17,768 nt of DNA from NCBI GenBank assembly GCA_045134375.1, contig JBGUVL010000063.1:1-17768 (forward strand), given 5' to 3'. This stretch comes from JBGUVL01 sp045134375 (GTDB lineage Bacteria > Bacillota_I > Bacilli_A > Erysipelotrichales > Erysipelotrichaceae). A program made the position numbers and the translations under genes. Of the stretch, positions 7,381 through 15,050 are shown piece by piece; position 1 is the first letter of the stretch; each line of letters begins with the position of its first letter. The notes beneath the pieces were generated by a model that was not told where the DNA came from, searched no databases, and worked only from the letters and a program-made list of their open reading frames with translations.

Positions 7381-8002
7381 TCAATCCTATTTTCACATAC
7401 AATCAAGAATATCATGTCCGATCGAATACTAGGTAGATCTTATTGGAACAGGAAATCATGATTGGATTGAATGACAACCTTAACACCACCGTATTTACAA
7501 TCTCGTATTCATTGATCCCAATTGGTACGAAATAGGTGTTCATTCATATTGGTCTAGTACTCATACTGGAGCTTTTTTTCAAAACTCATTAGCTATATAA
7601 TCTATTGAAAAAAGCTTGCACATTAAATCTTATCAACTTCTATTTCGTTTCACTTGAAGTATATTAACTTATCATTAGTTTGCTTACTCGTGATACGTTA
7701 TTCTATCGACAACAAAAAACCTTTCCTATCCACTAATCCCTTTCTCTTGATGCGTAATTTGTATTTTATTTTTTTGTGCAAATATACTATTGATAAAAAC
7801 TAGATAATTCTTATCGATCATATTCTTTTTTTTATCTTCTTTTAATTTCACGACGCACCAACATATCGATGAATTTATATTATCAAAATTTATAATAGGA
7901 CAGATATTAAAATAGGAATGTCCCTTACTTACGGAACACCCCTATTTTTCTTATTGTTTCAATTAATATACATACAATAGTAACATATCATTTATTAAAT
8001 CA
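7381..8002. other. Long gene-free interval with possible coding relics
   Basis: About 620 bp between the convergent ends of the hemolysin III gene and rseP. I find no intact gene with a start and SD. On the plus strand two pieces of one frame look protein-like but are separated by stops: around 7431-7471 (VDLIGTGNHDWIE, stop at 7472-7474) and around 7490-7600 (contains NLVFIDPNWYEIGVHSYWSS and ends in TAA). On the minus strand a 31-codon frame starts near 7820 (MIDKNYLVFINSIFAQK) without a clear SD. An inverted repeat lies at 7570-7582/7605-7616. The rseP terminator is at 7909-7948. The interval may be the remains of a lost gene. Confidence 0.4.
7909..7948 (-). terminator. Intrinsic terminator of the uppS-cdsA-dxr-rseP unit
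   Basis: On the minus strand the arms 7948-7933 and 7924-7909 pair over 16 bp, including three G-U pairs, around an 8-nt loop. The 3' arm ends in TTTT followed by AATA. It lies about 55 nt after the rseP stop. The G-U pairs become A-C mismatches when read on the plus strand, so the hairpin favours minus-strand transcripts; a weaker effect on read-through from the hemolysin III gene is possible because a T-rich tract follows on that side. Confidence 0.75.
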
Positions 8003-9061
8003 TTAAAATAATCGTAAAATATCATTCCATGTAGCAAACAACATTAATCCAACCAAAATTACCATTCCTGCATACATAATTATCTCAAAAAATCTTTGAT
8101 TAATCGGGCGCCCTACAATTCGCTCAATCAAAGCAATCAAAGCTCTTCCTCCATCTAAAATTGGAATTGGTATCGCATTAAATATCCCTACATTCAAAGA
8201 AAAAATAGCAAATAGCTGAATATAAGTAAGAATATTGGTATTAAAAGCTTTCTGTGTCACATTATAGATACCAATAGGACCCGATAATTGATCTAAATTT
8301 TTCCCTTGTAATAATTTCCCTAACGATTTAAAAATTAATGTCGAATTATCTATCGTTTTCATTGTTCCATATTGCACAGCTTCCCATTTCGAAATATCTT
8401 TAAGCGTACTTTCTGTTGATACTCCAAGCAGATAAGATTCACTTTTTTCATCAAAAATTGGTGTTGCACTAAGCTTGATTATTTTTCCATTACGATTGAT
8501 TTCAAAGATGAAAGTTTGTGGATCTAAATTAATTTCTGTTCGAAGATCAGAGGAAGAATCAATCGTCACCTTTTTCCCATTTTCATAAGTTAAAGATAGG
8601 ATTTCATCTCCTTCTTGAAAACCTGCTTTTTGTGCTGGACTTCCAAATTCGACGGAAGATATCGTTGTTGAAGAATTATCAACTCTAGTCCCTGTTACCA
8701 TAAAAATTAACACAAATACAATCCATGCTAAAACGATATTCATTATGATACCAGCTAGCATAACAATAATTCTTTGCCACCATCGAATCCCATTAATTGT
8801 TCTTTCAAAAGGAACTTCGATCTCCTTTTTTGTGTCATCCTCTTCCCCTGCCATCGAAACAAAACCACCAATTGGTAACGCTCGAAGAGAATACTGGGTT
8901 TCTTTCCCTTGAAAATGATATATCAAAGGTCCCATCCCTATGGAAAACTCACCACAGAAAACACCAAACTTTTTAGCGGCTATTAAATGTCCAAATTCAT
9001 GTACTGTTACGATAACACTTAGCATTACAACAAATGCCATGATACCGATAATAATATCCAT
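8003..9061 (-). CDS. rseP: RIP-type site-2 zinc metalloprotease RseP/RasP
   Basis: Intramembrane protease that cleaves transmembrane substrates such as anti-sigma factors and leftover signal peptides. The 352 aa show a first TM segment with the zinc motif HEFGH at 21-25, a second TM segment about 98-123, one PDZ domain about 130-205 (GSPAQKAGFQEGDEI at 140-154), and the distal metal ligand motif NAIPIPILDGG at 295-305 with D303, followed by a last TM segment about 326-345. The family normally reads N-x-(I/L)P-x-P-x-LDGG, which fits. Its start overlaps the dxr stop as TAATG. Placement after cdsA-dxr is the standard bacterial order. In Bacillus proS and polC follow; here the unit ends at a terminator. 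RasP is the Bacillus name. Confidence 0.97.
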   Translation of the reverse strand: MDIIIGIMAFVVMLSVIVTVHEFGHLIAAKKFGVFCGEFSIGMGPLIYHFQGKETQYSLRALPIGGFVSMAGEEDDTKKEIEVPFERTINGIRWWQRIIVMLAGIIMNIVLAWIVFVLIFMVTGTRVDNSSTTISSVEFGSPAQKAGFQEGDEILSLTYENGKKVTIDSSSDLRTEINLDPQTFIFEINRNGKIIKLSATPIFDEKSESYLLGVSTESTLKDISKWEAVQYGTMKTIDNSTLIFKSLGKLLQGKNLDQLSGPIGIYNVTQKAFNTNILTYIQLFAIFSLNVGIFNAIPIPILDGGRALIALIERIVGRPINQRFFEIIMYAGMVILVGLMLFATWNDILRLF

Positions 9062-10212
9062 TATGCCCCACCTTTCACTTTTGTATTGACAAATTCACGT
9101 GCCATTGCATCGGTCTTTTTTAAATCTTCAAGAGTTGGATTTTCAATAAAAGGAAGTGCCATATATGCCTCCTCAATTAATGTCTCAATCATTAAAAATG
9201 AAATTTTATTCTCTAAAAACAAAGCAATAGCTGCTTCATCTGCCCCATTGATAATTGCGCCACTATTTCCTCCTCTTCTTCCAGCTTGATAAGCTAGTTT
9301 CAAGAGTGGATAACGTTCATAACTAACATTTTGAAAATGTAGAGTTCCAATATTAGCCAAATCTAGAATTTCCTCACCATATAATGGAATTCGTTTTGGA
9401 TATGACAAAGCATATTGAATAGGAAGGCGCATATCCGCTGTTCCTAATTGTGCCATAAACGAATGATCTACATAGCGCACCATCGAATGAATGATGCTCT
9501 CTTTATTCATCAAAACTTCAATATCATCAAAATCAACATCAAAGAGATAATGTGCTTCAATCACTTCAAATCCTTTATTCATCATCGTTGCGCTATCTAT
9601 AGTAATACGAGCACCCATCGACCAATTAGGATGATTCAATGCCTGTTCAACACTAACATTTTTCAATTCTTCACGATTGTAATCACGGAAACTGCCGCCG
9701 CTTGCAGTAACAACAAGTTTTGCAATTTCATCATGAGAATTTCCTTGTAATGCTTGAAAAATGGCAGAATGTTCACTATCAATGGGATACATTGTCCCAT
9801 GATACTTTGTCAAATAATCTTTTACTAGAGGTCCGCCAACAACCAAACTTTCTTTGTTTGCCAAAGCCAAAACTTTTCCCTCTTCAATGGTTTTTAATGA
9901 AGGTTCCAATCCAGCAAAACCGACTAATGCATTGATTACGATGTCCGCTTCTAACGAAATTAAAGAAAGTAATCCATTTGAACCATGAAAAAATTGAATT
10001 TTTGGATACAAAACCGATAGTTCTTCAGCATCGTTTTTTTCACATACACAAACATGTTTTACCTCAATCATAGATAATATTTCTTTTAGTTTTGCAATGT
10101 TATGGCCACAGGATAAGCCAACGATAGTAAATTCATCCGGATGATGAATGACAACATCAACGCTTTGCGTACCAATGCTTCCTGTTGCTCCTAGCAATAT
10201 AATTTTTTTCAT
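9061..10212 (-). CDS. dxr: 1-deoxy-D-xylulose 5-phosphate reductoisomerase
   Basis: Second step of the MEP isoprenoid pathway: NADPH-dependent conversion of DXP to 2-C-methyl-D-erythritol 4-phosphate, in the cytosol. Length of 383 aa is normal. Visible: NADPH loop GATGSIG at 8-14, ALANKESLVVGG at 116-127, metal ligands in PIDSEHSA at 143-150 (D145, E147) and E219 in FEVIEAHYLF, substrate loop TASGGSFRD at 169-177, and HPNWSMG at 194-200. The Shine-Dalgarno TAGGAG uses the stop codon of cdsA (TAG) and lies seven bases before the ATG, tying the two genes together. With uppS upstream, it supplies and then uses isoprenoid precursors for the undecaprenyl carrier. Presence of dxr shows the organism uses the MEP route; no mevalonate gene is seen. 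Confidence 0.98.
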   Translation of the reverse strand: MKKIILLGATGSIGTQSVDVVIHHPDEFTIVGLSCGHNIAKLKEILSMIEVKHVCVCEKNDAEELSVLYPKIQFFHGSNGLLSLISLEADIVINALVGFAGLEPSLKTIEEGKVLALANKESLVVGGPLVKDYLTKYHGTMYPIDSEHSAIFQALQGNSHDEIAKLVVTASGGSFRDYNREELKNVSVEQALNHPNWSMGARITIDSATMMNKGFEVIEAHYLFDVDFDDIEVLMNKESIIHSMVRYVDHSFMAQLGTADMRLPIQYALSYPKRIPLYGEEILDLANIGTLHFQNVSYERYPLLKLAYQAGRRGGNSGAIINGADEAAIALFLENKISFLMIETLIEEAYMALPFIENPTLEDLKKTDAMAREFVNTKVKGGA

Positions 10213-10222
10213 GTGCTCACTC

Positions 10223-10993
10223 CTAAATAAAAATCAACATAATAAAATAAAACAATACAAGATTATATACTAAAGAATCAACACGATCCATAAATCCCCC
10301 ATGTCCTGGAAAAATATTTGAAAAATCTTTGATACCATAATTACGTTTAATTGCTGAAAATGCCAAATCACCAATCTGAGATACAATTGGCATCATGACA
10401 GACACCAATGTTAAAAAAACAATCGAATATCCTTTTATGAAAAAAAAGCAGAAAATCCCTGATAAAACTAATGAAAACACAATTCCCCCAATCGATCCTT
10501 CAATGGTTTTCTTAGGTGAGATACGTTCACAAAGTTTATGTTTTCCAAAGAAATATCCGGTAAAATAGGCACCAGTATCGCAACCATAAGTCGCAAGAAG
10601 GATGAGCCAAATAAAATTCGGTTGCTCCTTATAAATAGTTAAAAAAGCAGTGGCGAAAGTGAAAAACAACACAAAAATGGCACTTAAAATAAAGCAATCT
10701 TTACTTGATATTTGTTTAAAAAATATAGGGAATGCCATCATTACAATAATAGCAATTCCTAATAACGCAAAGCGAAATTTTGCATTCACAAAAAGTAATG
10801 CAAAACACATAAGCTGAATCAAAACATAAAATAATGGTGGCATTTTTTTATAATTTGGTAACAATTCCATCAATTCATAGCCACCCACTACCACAATCAA
10901 GCCTACTAATAGATTTAGCAGCCAACCACCAAATAAAAGTGGAGGAACGACACAGGCAATAATGATAAGTGCCGTAATAACACGTTGTACCAT
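10223..10993 (-). CDS. cdsA: Phosphatidate cytidylyltransferase (CDP-diglyceride synthase)
   Basis: Membrane enzyme that makes CDP-diacylglycerol from phosphatidate and CTP, the branch point for phosphatidylglycerol and cardiolipin. The 256 aa are mostly hydrophobic, with about seven to eight TM segments. The C-terminal CdsA signature is complete: SPKKTIEGSIGG at 159-170, QIGDLAFSAIKRNYGIKD at 206-223 and FPGHGGFMDRVDS at 228-240, the acidic residues being the metal-binding ones. The ATG overlaps the uppS stop as TAATG, and the preceding GGAGGT-like sequence inside the uppS end (encoding the terminal Gly run) can act as SD. The uppS-cdsA-dxr-rseP order is common across bacteria. Confidence 0.97.
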   Translation of the reverse strand: MVQRVITALIIIACVVPPLLFGGWLLNLLVGLIVVVGGYELMELLPNYKKMPPLFYVLIQLMCFALLFVNAKFRFALLGIAIIVMMAFPIFFKQISSKDCFILSAIFVLFFTFATAFLTIYKEQPNFIWLILLATYGCDTGAYFTGYFFGKHKLCERISPKKTIEGSIGGIVFSLVLSGIFCFFFIKGYSIVFLTLVSVMMPIVSQIGDLAFSAIKRNYGIKDFSNIFPGHGGFMDRVDSLVYNLVLFYFIMLIFI

Positions 10994-11685
10994 TATTTAC
11001 CACCTCCAAAGCGACGATCACGATGTTCAAAATCTTCAATCACATCATGAAAACGTTCTACCGTAAATTCTGGCCACGAATAATCAACAAACACGAATTC
11101 TGTATAAGCAAGTTGCCACAACAAATAATTGGATAACCGTTTTTCACCACTCGTTCTAACCAATAAATCCACTTCGGGTAAATGAGATGTCATCATATAT
11201 TCATTAAATTCATCTTCCGACAAGGACAAACCTTTCTTACCGTCCATGACATCTTTCGCATACTTCTCGGCTGCTAACACAATTTCTCTTCTAGACCCAT
11301 AATTTATCGCAATCACTAATTCTAATCCTGTATTGTCATGTGTTTGCATTAGCGCATCTTGTATAACTTGTTGTGTTTCTAAAGGGAAACGTTCCAACTC
11401 GCCGATATAAGTGACTCTTATATTATTATCTTTAAGTTCCTTTATATAACGTGAAAAAAACATTTTAGGAAGTTTACACAAATAATCAACTTCATCTTCT
11501 GGTCGTTTCCAGTTTTCAGTAGAAAAAGCATATAATGTTAATGCTTTAATTCCCATTCGGTTTGCTTCGAGTGCAATAGTACGAATATTCTCTGCCCCTT
11601 GTTTATGTCCAAACGTCCTAGGCATCCCTTTTGCTTTCGCCCAGCGTCCATTTCCATCCATGATAATCGCAATGTGCTTAATCAT
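10993..11685 (-). CDS. uppS: Undecaprenyl diphosphate synthase (cis-prenyltransferase)
   Basis: Condenses isopentenyl diphosphate onto farnesyl diphosphate to make the C55 lipid carrier for peptidoglycan and wall polymers; peripheral to the cytoplasmic membrane. Length of 230 aa is slightly short but normal. Motifs: IAIIMDGNGRWAK at 5-17 with catalytic D10, GHKQGAENIR at 26-35, YAFSTENWKRP at 52-62, NYGSRREI at 128-135 and the Mg/IPP-binding RTSGEKRLSN at 177-186. The start has GGAGGT six bases upstream. It follows frr by 66 nt containing a strong hairpin, so its expression may depend on read-through from pyrH-frr or on a promoter I could not locate. Confidence 0.98.
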   Translation of the reverse strand: MIKHIAIIMDGNGRWAKAKGMPRTFGHKQGAENIRTIALEANRMGIKALTLYAFSTENWKRPEDEVDYLCKLPKMFFSRYIKELKDNNIRVTYIGELERFPLETQQVIQDALMQTHDNTGLELVIAINYGSRREIVLAAEKYAKDVMDGKKGLSLSEDEFNEYMMTSHLPEVDLLVRTSGEKRLSNYLLWQLAYTEFVFVDYSWPEFTVERFHDVIEDFEHRDRRFGGGK

Positions 11686-11725
11686 ACTCTACCTCCGCAT
11701 TATTCCTAACCCTTTTTGGATAAAC

Positions 11726-11751
11726 AATAAACCCACAAAAGTGGGTTTATT
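11726..11751 (-). terminator. Hairpin directly after the frr stop codon
   Basis: A perfect 11-bp stem (arms 11751-11741 and 11736-11726) with a four-base loop begins at the first base after the frr stop codon (TAA at 11754-11752). On the minus strand the stem ends TTTATT and runs into GTTTATCC, a mediocre U-tract, so termination may be partial. No convincing promoter lies between it and uppS. A ribosome resting at the frr stop would cover the 5' arm, so the hairpin's formation could depend on translation of frr. Confidence 0.7.
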
Positions 11752-12297
11752 TTAAATCGCCATAATATCTTTTGTTTTATCAGCTACGATTTCATCAATC
11801 ATTTTAACATACTTATCCGTCATTTTTTGGATTTTTTCTTGTGCTTCCTTTTTCTGATCTTCTGTCAATATCTTATTCTTCTTTACTAAATCATTTCCAT
11901 CGCGTCGTGCATTACGAATGACTACCTTTCCTTCTTCCCCCATCTTATGAGCATCTTTCGATAACGACTTTCTCGTTTCTTCGGTTAAAGGTGGAATATT
12001 AATTCTTAAAACCGTTCCATCATTTTGCACAGGGAATCCTATATCACTTGCATTGATTGCCCCTTCCATGTCTTTCAACATTGATTTATCAAATGGTTTA
12101 ATACATAATTGTCTTCCTTCCACCACTTGGATAGAAGCCATTTGATTGATTGGAGTCATACTTCCATAGTAATTGCATTGCACACGATCCAACATCGCTG
12201 GATTTGCACGTCCCGTACGAATTGTTACTAAATTTTTTTTCAGTGAAACAATTCCTTTTTCCATTTTTTCTTCGACTGTCATTAAGATTTCTTCCAT
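11752..12297 (-). CDS. frr: Ribosome recycling factor
   Basis: With EF-G splits post-termination ribosomes into subunits. I choose the ATG at 12297, giving 181 aa, because its N-terminus (MEEILMTVEEKMEKGI) aligns in length with Bacillus RRF and an AAGGA lies at a workable distance within the end of pyrH. An ATG at 12309 overlaps pyrH by 11 nt but would have the SD touching the start codon. Visible family features: long helical domain I segments around residues 1-30 and 105-181, the conserved IRTGRANPAML (26-36 from the chosen start), and domain II strands in between. Only one base separates the pyrH stop from this start, so the two are probably translationally coupled. pyrH-frr is a widely conserved pair. 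Confidence 0.97.
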   Translation of the reverse strand: MEEILMTVEEKMEKGIVSLKKNLVTIRTGRANPAMLDRVQCNYYGSMTPINQMASIQVVEGRQLCIKPFDKSMLKDMEGAINASDIGFPVQNDGTVLRINIPPLTEETRKSLSKDAHKMGEEGKVVIRNARRDGNDLVKKNKILTEDQKKEAQEKIQKMTDKYVKMIDEIVADKTKDIMAI

Positions 12298-12298
12298 T

Positions 12299-13012
12299 TT
12301 ACTTACCATCCTTTGAAATAACTGTACCGTTCGCTGTTCCTTGAACTGCCTTTAAAATATTACCACGTTCATTCATATTGAATACAACTAAATCAATATC
12401 ATTATCCATACACATACTAGTAGCAGTTGTATCCATTACTTGCAATCCTTCTTTAATCAAATCCATATAGGTCAATTGATCATATTTAGTTGCCATAGGA
12501 TCCTTTTTAGGATCGGCACTATAAACTCCGTCAACCCCATTCTTAGCCATTAAAATAACATCAGCTTTGATTTCACTGGCACGTAATGCTGCCGTTGTAT
12601 CAGTGGAGAAATATGGGCTACCTGTTCCTGCACCAAAAATTACGATTCTCCCTTTTTCTAAATGGCGGATTGCCTTTCTAACGATAAAAGGTTCCGCAAT
12701 TTTCTGCATTTCTATCGCTGTCTGAACACGAGTTGGCACACCTTTTTGTTCCAATGCATTTTGTACTGCCAAAGCATTGATTACAGTTCCAAGCATTCCC
12801 ATATAGTCTGCTTGAACACGATCAATTCCCATTTGCTCAACCATTTTCCCTCGAATGAAATTACCGCCACCAACAACAATTGCTAAGTCAATTCCCATTG
12901 CATGAATCTCTTTTAATTCATCCGCTAATCCAGAAAGAATTTTTGGATCAAAAGCGTTTCCTTCGCTCGACAGCGCTTCACCACTTAATTTCAACAACAC
13001 TCTTTTATACAT
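12299..13012 (-). CDS. pyrH: UMP kinase
   Basis: Hexameric amino-acid-kinase-fold enzyme phosphorylating UMP to UDP for pyrimidine nucleotide synthesis; in bacteria it is usually controlled by GTP (activator) and UTP (inhibitor). The 237-aa length is typical. Motifs: KLSGEAL at 8-14, the nucleotide/phosphate loop VVGGGNFIRG at 46-55, the UMP-binding AGTGSPYFSTDTTAALRA at 128-145, and the ATP site around KNGVDGVYSADP at 157-168. AAGGA lies seven bases before the ATG. It has its own promoter after the tsf terminator and is the first gene of a pyrH-frr unit. Confidence 0.98.
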   Translation of the reverse strand: MYKRVLLKLSGEALSSEGNAFDPKILSGLADELKEIHAMGIDLAIVVGGGNFIRGKMVEQMGIDRVQADYMGMLGTVINALAVQNALEQKGVPTRVQTAIEMQKIAEPFIVRKAIRHLEKGRIVIFGAGTGSPYFSTDTTAALRASEIKADVILMAKNGVDGVYSADPKKDPMATKYDQLTYMDLIKEGLQVMDTTATSMCMDNDIDLVVFNMNERGNILKAVQGTANGTVISKDGK

Positions 13013-13065
13013 AATATTTCCTTTCTCTTTTAAAATAACGCATTAAAGTGAAATTTTCTTATTAA

Positions 13066-13094
13066 ATTATACAATAAACAAGGGGTAATTACCA
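13066..13094 (-). promoter_or_regulatory. Promoter for pyrH-frr with an overlapping palindrome
   Basis: On the minus strand a perfect TATAAT at 13071-13066 sits 17 bp from a weak -35, TGGTAA (13094-13089). The predicted start near 13059 leaves a leader of about 47 nt before the pyrH ATG. A perfect 10-bp palindrome, GGTAATTACC (13084-13093), covers the -35 region and the upstream part of the spacer, a position where a bound protein would affect RNA polymerase. Confidence 0.65.
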
Positions 13095-13150
13095 CCGTTT
13101 TGTGATTGCTATATCGTTTTTTTCTAAGAATCGAAACATTTCAATTACTT

Positions 13151-13192
13151 AAAAAAATGCTGTCTAGCTACCATATTCAGCTAAACAGCATT
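13151..13192 (-). terminator. Strong intrinsic terminator of the rpsB-tsf operon
   Basis: On the minus strand the arms 13192-13179 and 13169-13156 pair over 14 bp with a single G-U, around a nine-base loop, followed by a run of seven T counting the last stem bases (13157-13151). It begins 18 nt after the tsf stop codon. It is the clearest rho-independent terminator in the window. Confidence 0.92.
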
Positions 13193-13210
13193 AAGTATTA
13201 AATTACTAGA

Positions 13211-14098
13211 CTATTTACCAGCCATCTGTGCAGCAACTTCTTCAGCGAAGTTTTCGGAACGTTTTTCTAATCCTTCTCCTACAACATAGCGAACAAATGA
13301 TTGAACAGCACCATTTGCTTGTTTTACATACTGTCCAACTTTCATATCTGGATCTTTGAAATAGATCTGATCAACCAAACATACTTCTTGTAACTGTTTT
13401 GATAAACGTCCTTCAACAATACCATTTCTTACTTTTTCAGGTTTTGCACTTAAAGCAGCATCATTCATAACTTCAGCTAATAAAATTGACTTTTCGTGAT
13501 CAATGTATTCCTGAGGCATATCGCTACGGCTAACAAACTGTGGAGCCATAGAAGCTACCTGCATAGCAACATCTTTTGCTACTTCAGCAGAAGCACCTTC
13601 CAATACAGTTAATGCAGAAATTTTTCCACCCATGTGCATATAAGCACCAAAAGTTTCACTGTCCTTCTTTTCTACTATTTCAATTCTTCTTAAAGTGATT
13701 TTTTCACCAATAGTAGCGGTAGCGTTAGCGATAACAGTTGCTAATGTTTCTCCGTTAACATCTAGTGCTAAAGCTGCTTCTACATCAGCAGGTTTATTGT
13801 TTAATAATGCTGTTTCAATAGTATCTAATAAAGATAAGAACTGCTCATTTTTAGCAACGAAATCAGTTTCAGAGTTAACTTCAAATACAACCGCAGTATT
13901 TCCTTCTACTTTTACTCTTGAAAGACCTTCTGCAGCAATACGATTTCCTTTTTTCGCTGCTTTGGCAATTCCTTTTTCACGTAACCAGTCAACAGCTTTC
14001 GCCATATCTCCGTCACATTCGGTTAATGCCTTCTTGCAATCCATCATTCCAGCACCAGTTTTTTCACGTAATTCTTTTACTTGACTTGCAGTGATCAT
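13211..14098 (-). CDS. tsf: Translation elongation factor Ts
   Basis: Guanine nucleotide exchange factor that regenerates EF-Tu-GTP. Length of 295 aa matches the family. Visible: N-terminal UBA-like domain (1-50) with LREKTGAGMMDCKKAL at 10-25, the EF-Tu-contacting TDFVAKN at 78-84 (D79 and F80 reach the EF-Tu Mg site), then the two core subdomains and a C-terminal helical module. An AAGGAG lies nine bases before the ATG. It follows rpsB by 31 nt in the near-universal rpsB-tsf operon and is followed by a strong terminator. Confidence 0.98.
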   Translation of the reverse strand: MITASQVKELREKTGAGMMDCKKALTECDGDMAKAVDWLREKGIAKAAKKGNRIAAEGLSRVKVEGNTAVVFEVNSETDFVAKNEQFLSLLDTIETALLNNKPADVEAALALDVNGETLATVIANATATIGEKITLRRIEIVEKKDSETFGAYMHMGGKISALTVLEGASAEVAKDVAMQVASMAPQFVSRSDMPQEYIDHEKSILLAEVMNDAALSAKPEKVRNGIVEGRLSKQLQEVCLVDQIYFKDPDMKVGQYVKQANGAVQSFVRYVVGEGLEKRSENFAEEVAAQMAGK

Positions 14099-14129
14099 GT
14101 GTTTTTTCTCCTTTTTCAGTTAACGTTTA

Positions 14130-15050
14130 TTATTCAGCTTTTGCTTCTTCTTTTACTTCTGCCTTAGCTTCTTTTGCTTCACCAGCGTTTTCTTTCTTTG
14201 CATATGGCTTGAAGTTTCTACCTTTTCTGTTTTCAAAACGACGACGTTTTTCTTCCATTCTTGCACGTCTTCTCTTTTCATTTTCAGCAATTTGTTCTTC
14301 TACATTAACAATAACATCAGCCATTGTAACATCTGGTTCTTCTTCCACCATGTGAGCAGCCGATAATAAACCACCTTTAGCTTCAACAATCGCATCTGCC
14401 ATTAAAGTAATAATCAATTTAACAGAACGTACTGCGTCATCATTAGATGCAATTGGGAAATCAACTTCTTCAGGGTCACAGTTTGTATCCACCATAGCAA
14501 ATACAGGAATTCCTAATTTCTTAGCTTCTGCAACAGCGTTGTGTTCTTCTTTTGGGTCCACTACAAAAATCGCATTAGGCAATTTTTTCATTTCTTTAAT
14601 ACCACCTAAGAAGTTTTCCAAACGAGCTTTTTCTTTCTTGTACATTGCCTGTTCTTTCTTAGTATATACTTCGATTAATCCAGAAGATTCCATTTCTTCA
14701 ATTTCAACTAATCGTTTAACACGTTTCTGAATCGTTCTGTAGTTCGTTAATAATCCACCTAACCAACGTTGGTTTACATAGAAAGAACCGGAACGTAATG
14801 CTTCTTCCTGAATGGTAGCCTGTGCCTGTTTTTTAGTACCAACAAATAAAACTTTACCACCATTTTCAGCGATTGTCTTTAATTCGTTGTAAGCAACTTC
14901 TAACTGTTCCATTGTTTTTTCCAAATTAATGATATAAACTCCGTTTCTGGAAGCGTAGATATTTGGTTTCATCTTTGGATTCCATCTACGAGTCTGATGT
15001 CCAAAATGAACACCATTTTCTAATAATTTTCTCATTGAAATTACTGACAT
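14130..15050 (-). CDS. rpsB: 30S ribosomal protein S2 with a C-terminal extension
   Basis: Late-assembling 30S protein at the head-body junction that also helps dock S1 where present. The chosen ATG at 15050 has AGAGG seven bases upstream and gives the canonical start MSVISMRKLLENGVHFGHQT. The frame stays open by chance to a GTG at 15164, but that stretch is the RNA leader. The S2 core is complete: HFGHQTRRWNPKM at 15-27, GTKKQAQ at 71-77, NQRWLGGLLTN at 93-103, and VVDPKEEHNAVAEA at 163-176. Total length is 306 aa, longer than the usual 240-260. The extra part is a basic segment rich in Arg and Lys (about 259-285) followed by a tail made largely of Glu, Ala and Lys (286-306). The extension is encoded in frame, with no sign of frameshift. 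Confidence 0.97.
   Translation of the reverse strand: MSVISMRKLLENGVHFGHQTRRWNPKMKPNIYASRNGVYIINLEKTMEQLEVAYNELKTIAENGGKVLFVGTKKQAQATIQEEALRSGSFYVNQRWLGGLLTNYRTIQKRVKRLVEIEEMESSGLIEVYTKKEQAMYKKEKARLENFLGGIKEMKKLPNAIFVVDPKEEHNAVAEAKKLGIPVFAMVDTNCDPEEVDFPIASNDDAVRSVKLIITLMADAIVEAKGGLLSAAHMVEEEPDVTMADVIVNVEEQIAENEKRRRARMEEKRRRFENRKGRNFKPYAKKENAGEAKEAKAEVKEEAKAE

Noticed and set aside
11699..11727. Promoter for uppS (TTGTTT-17-AATAAT)
   Set aside because: Spacing is right, but transcription would start within or after the GGAGGT ribosome binding site, and the -35 lies in the terminator hairpin.
13695..14084. Long plus-strand frame opposite tsf
   Set aside because: It is an antisense shadow of the highly conserved tsf gene with no SD or family resemblance.
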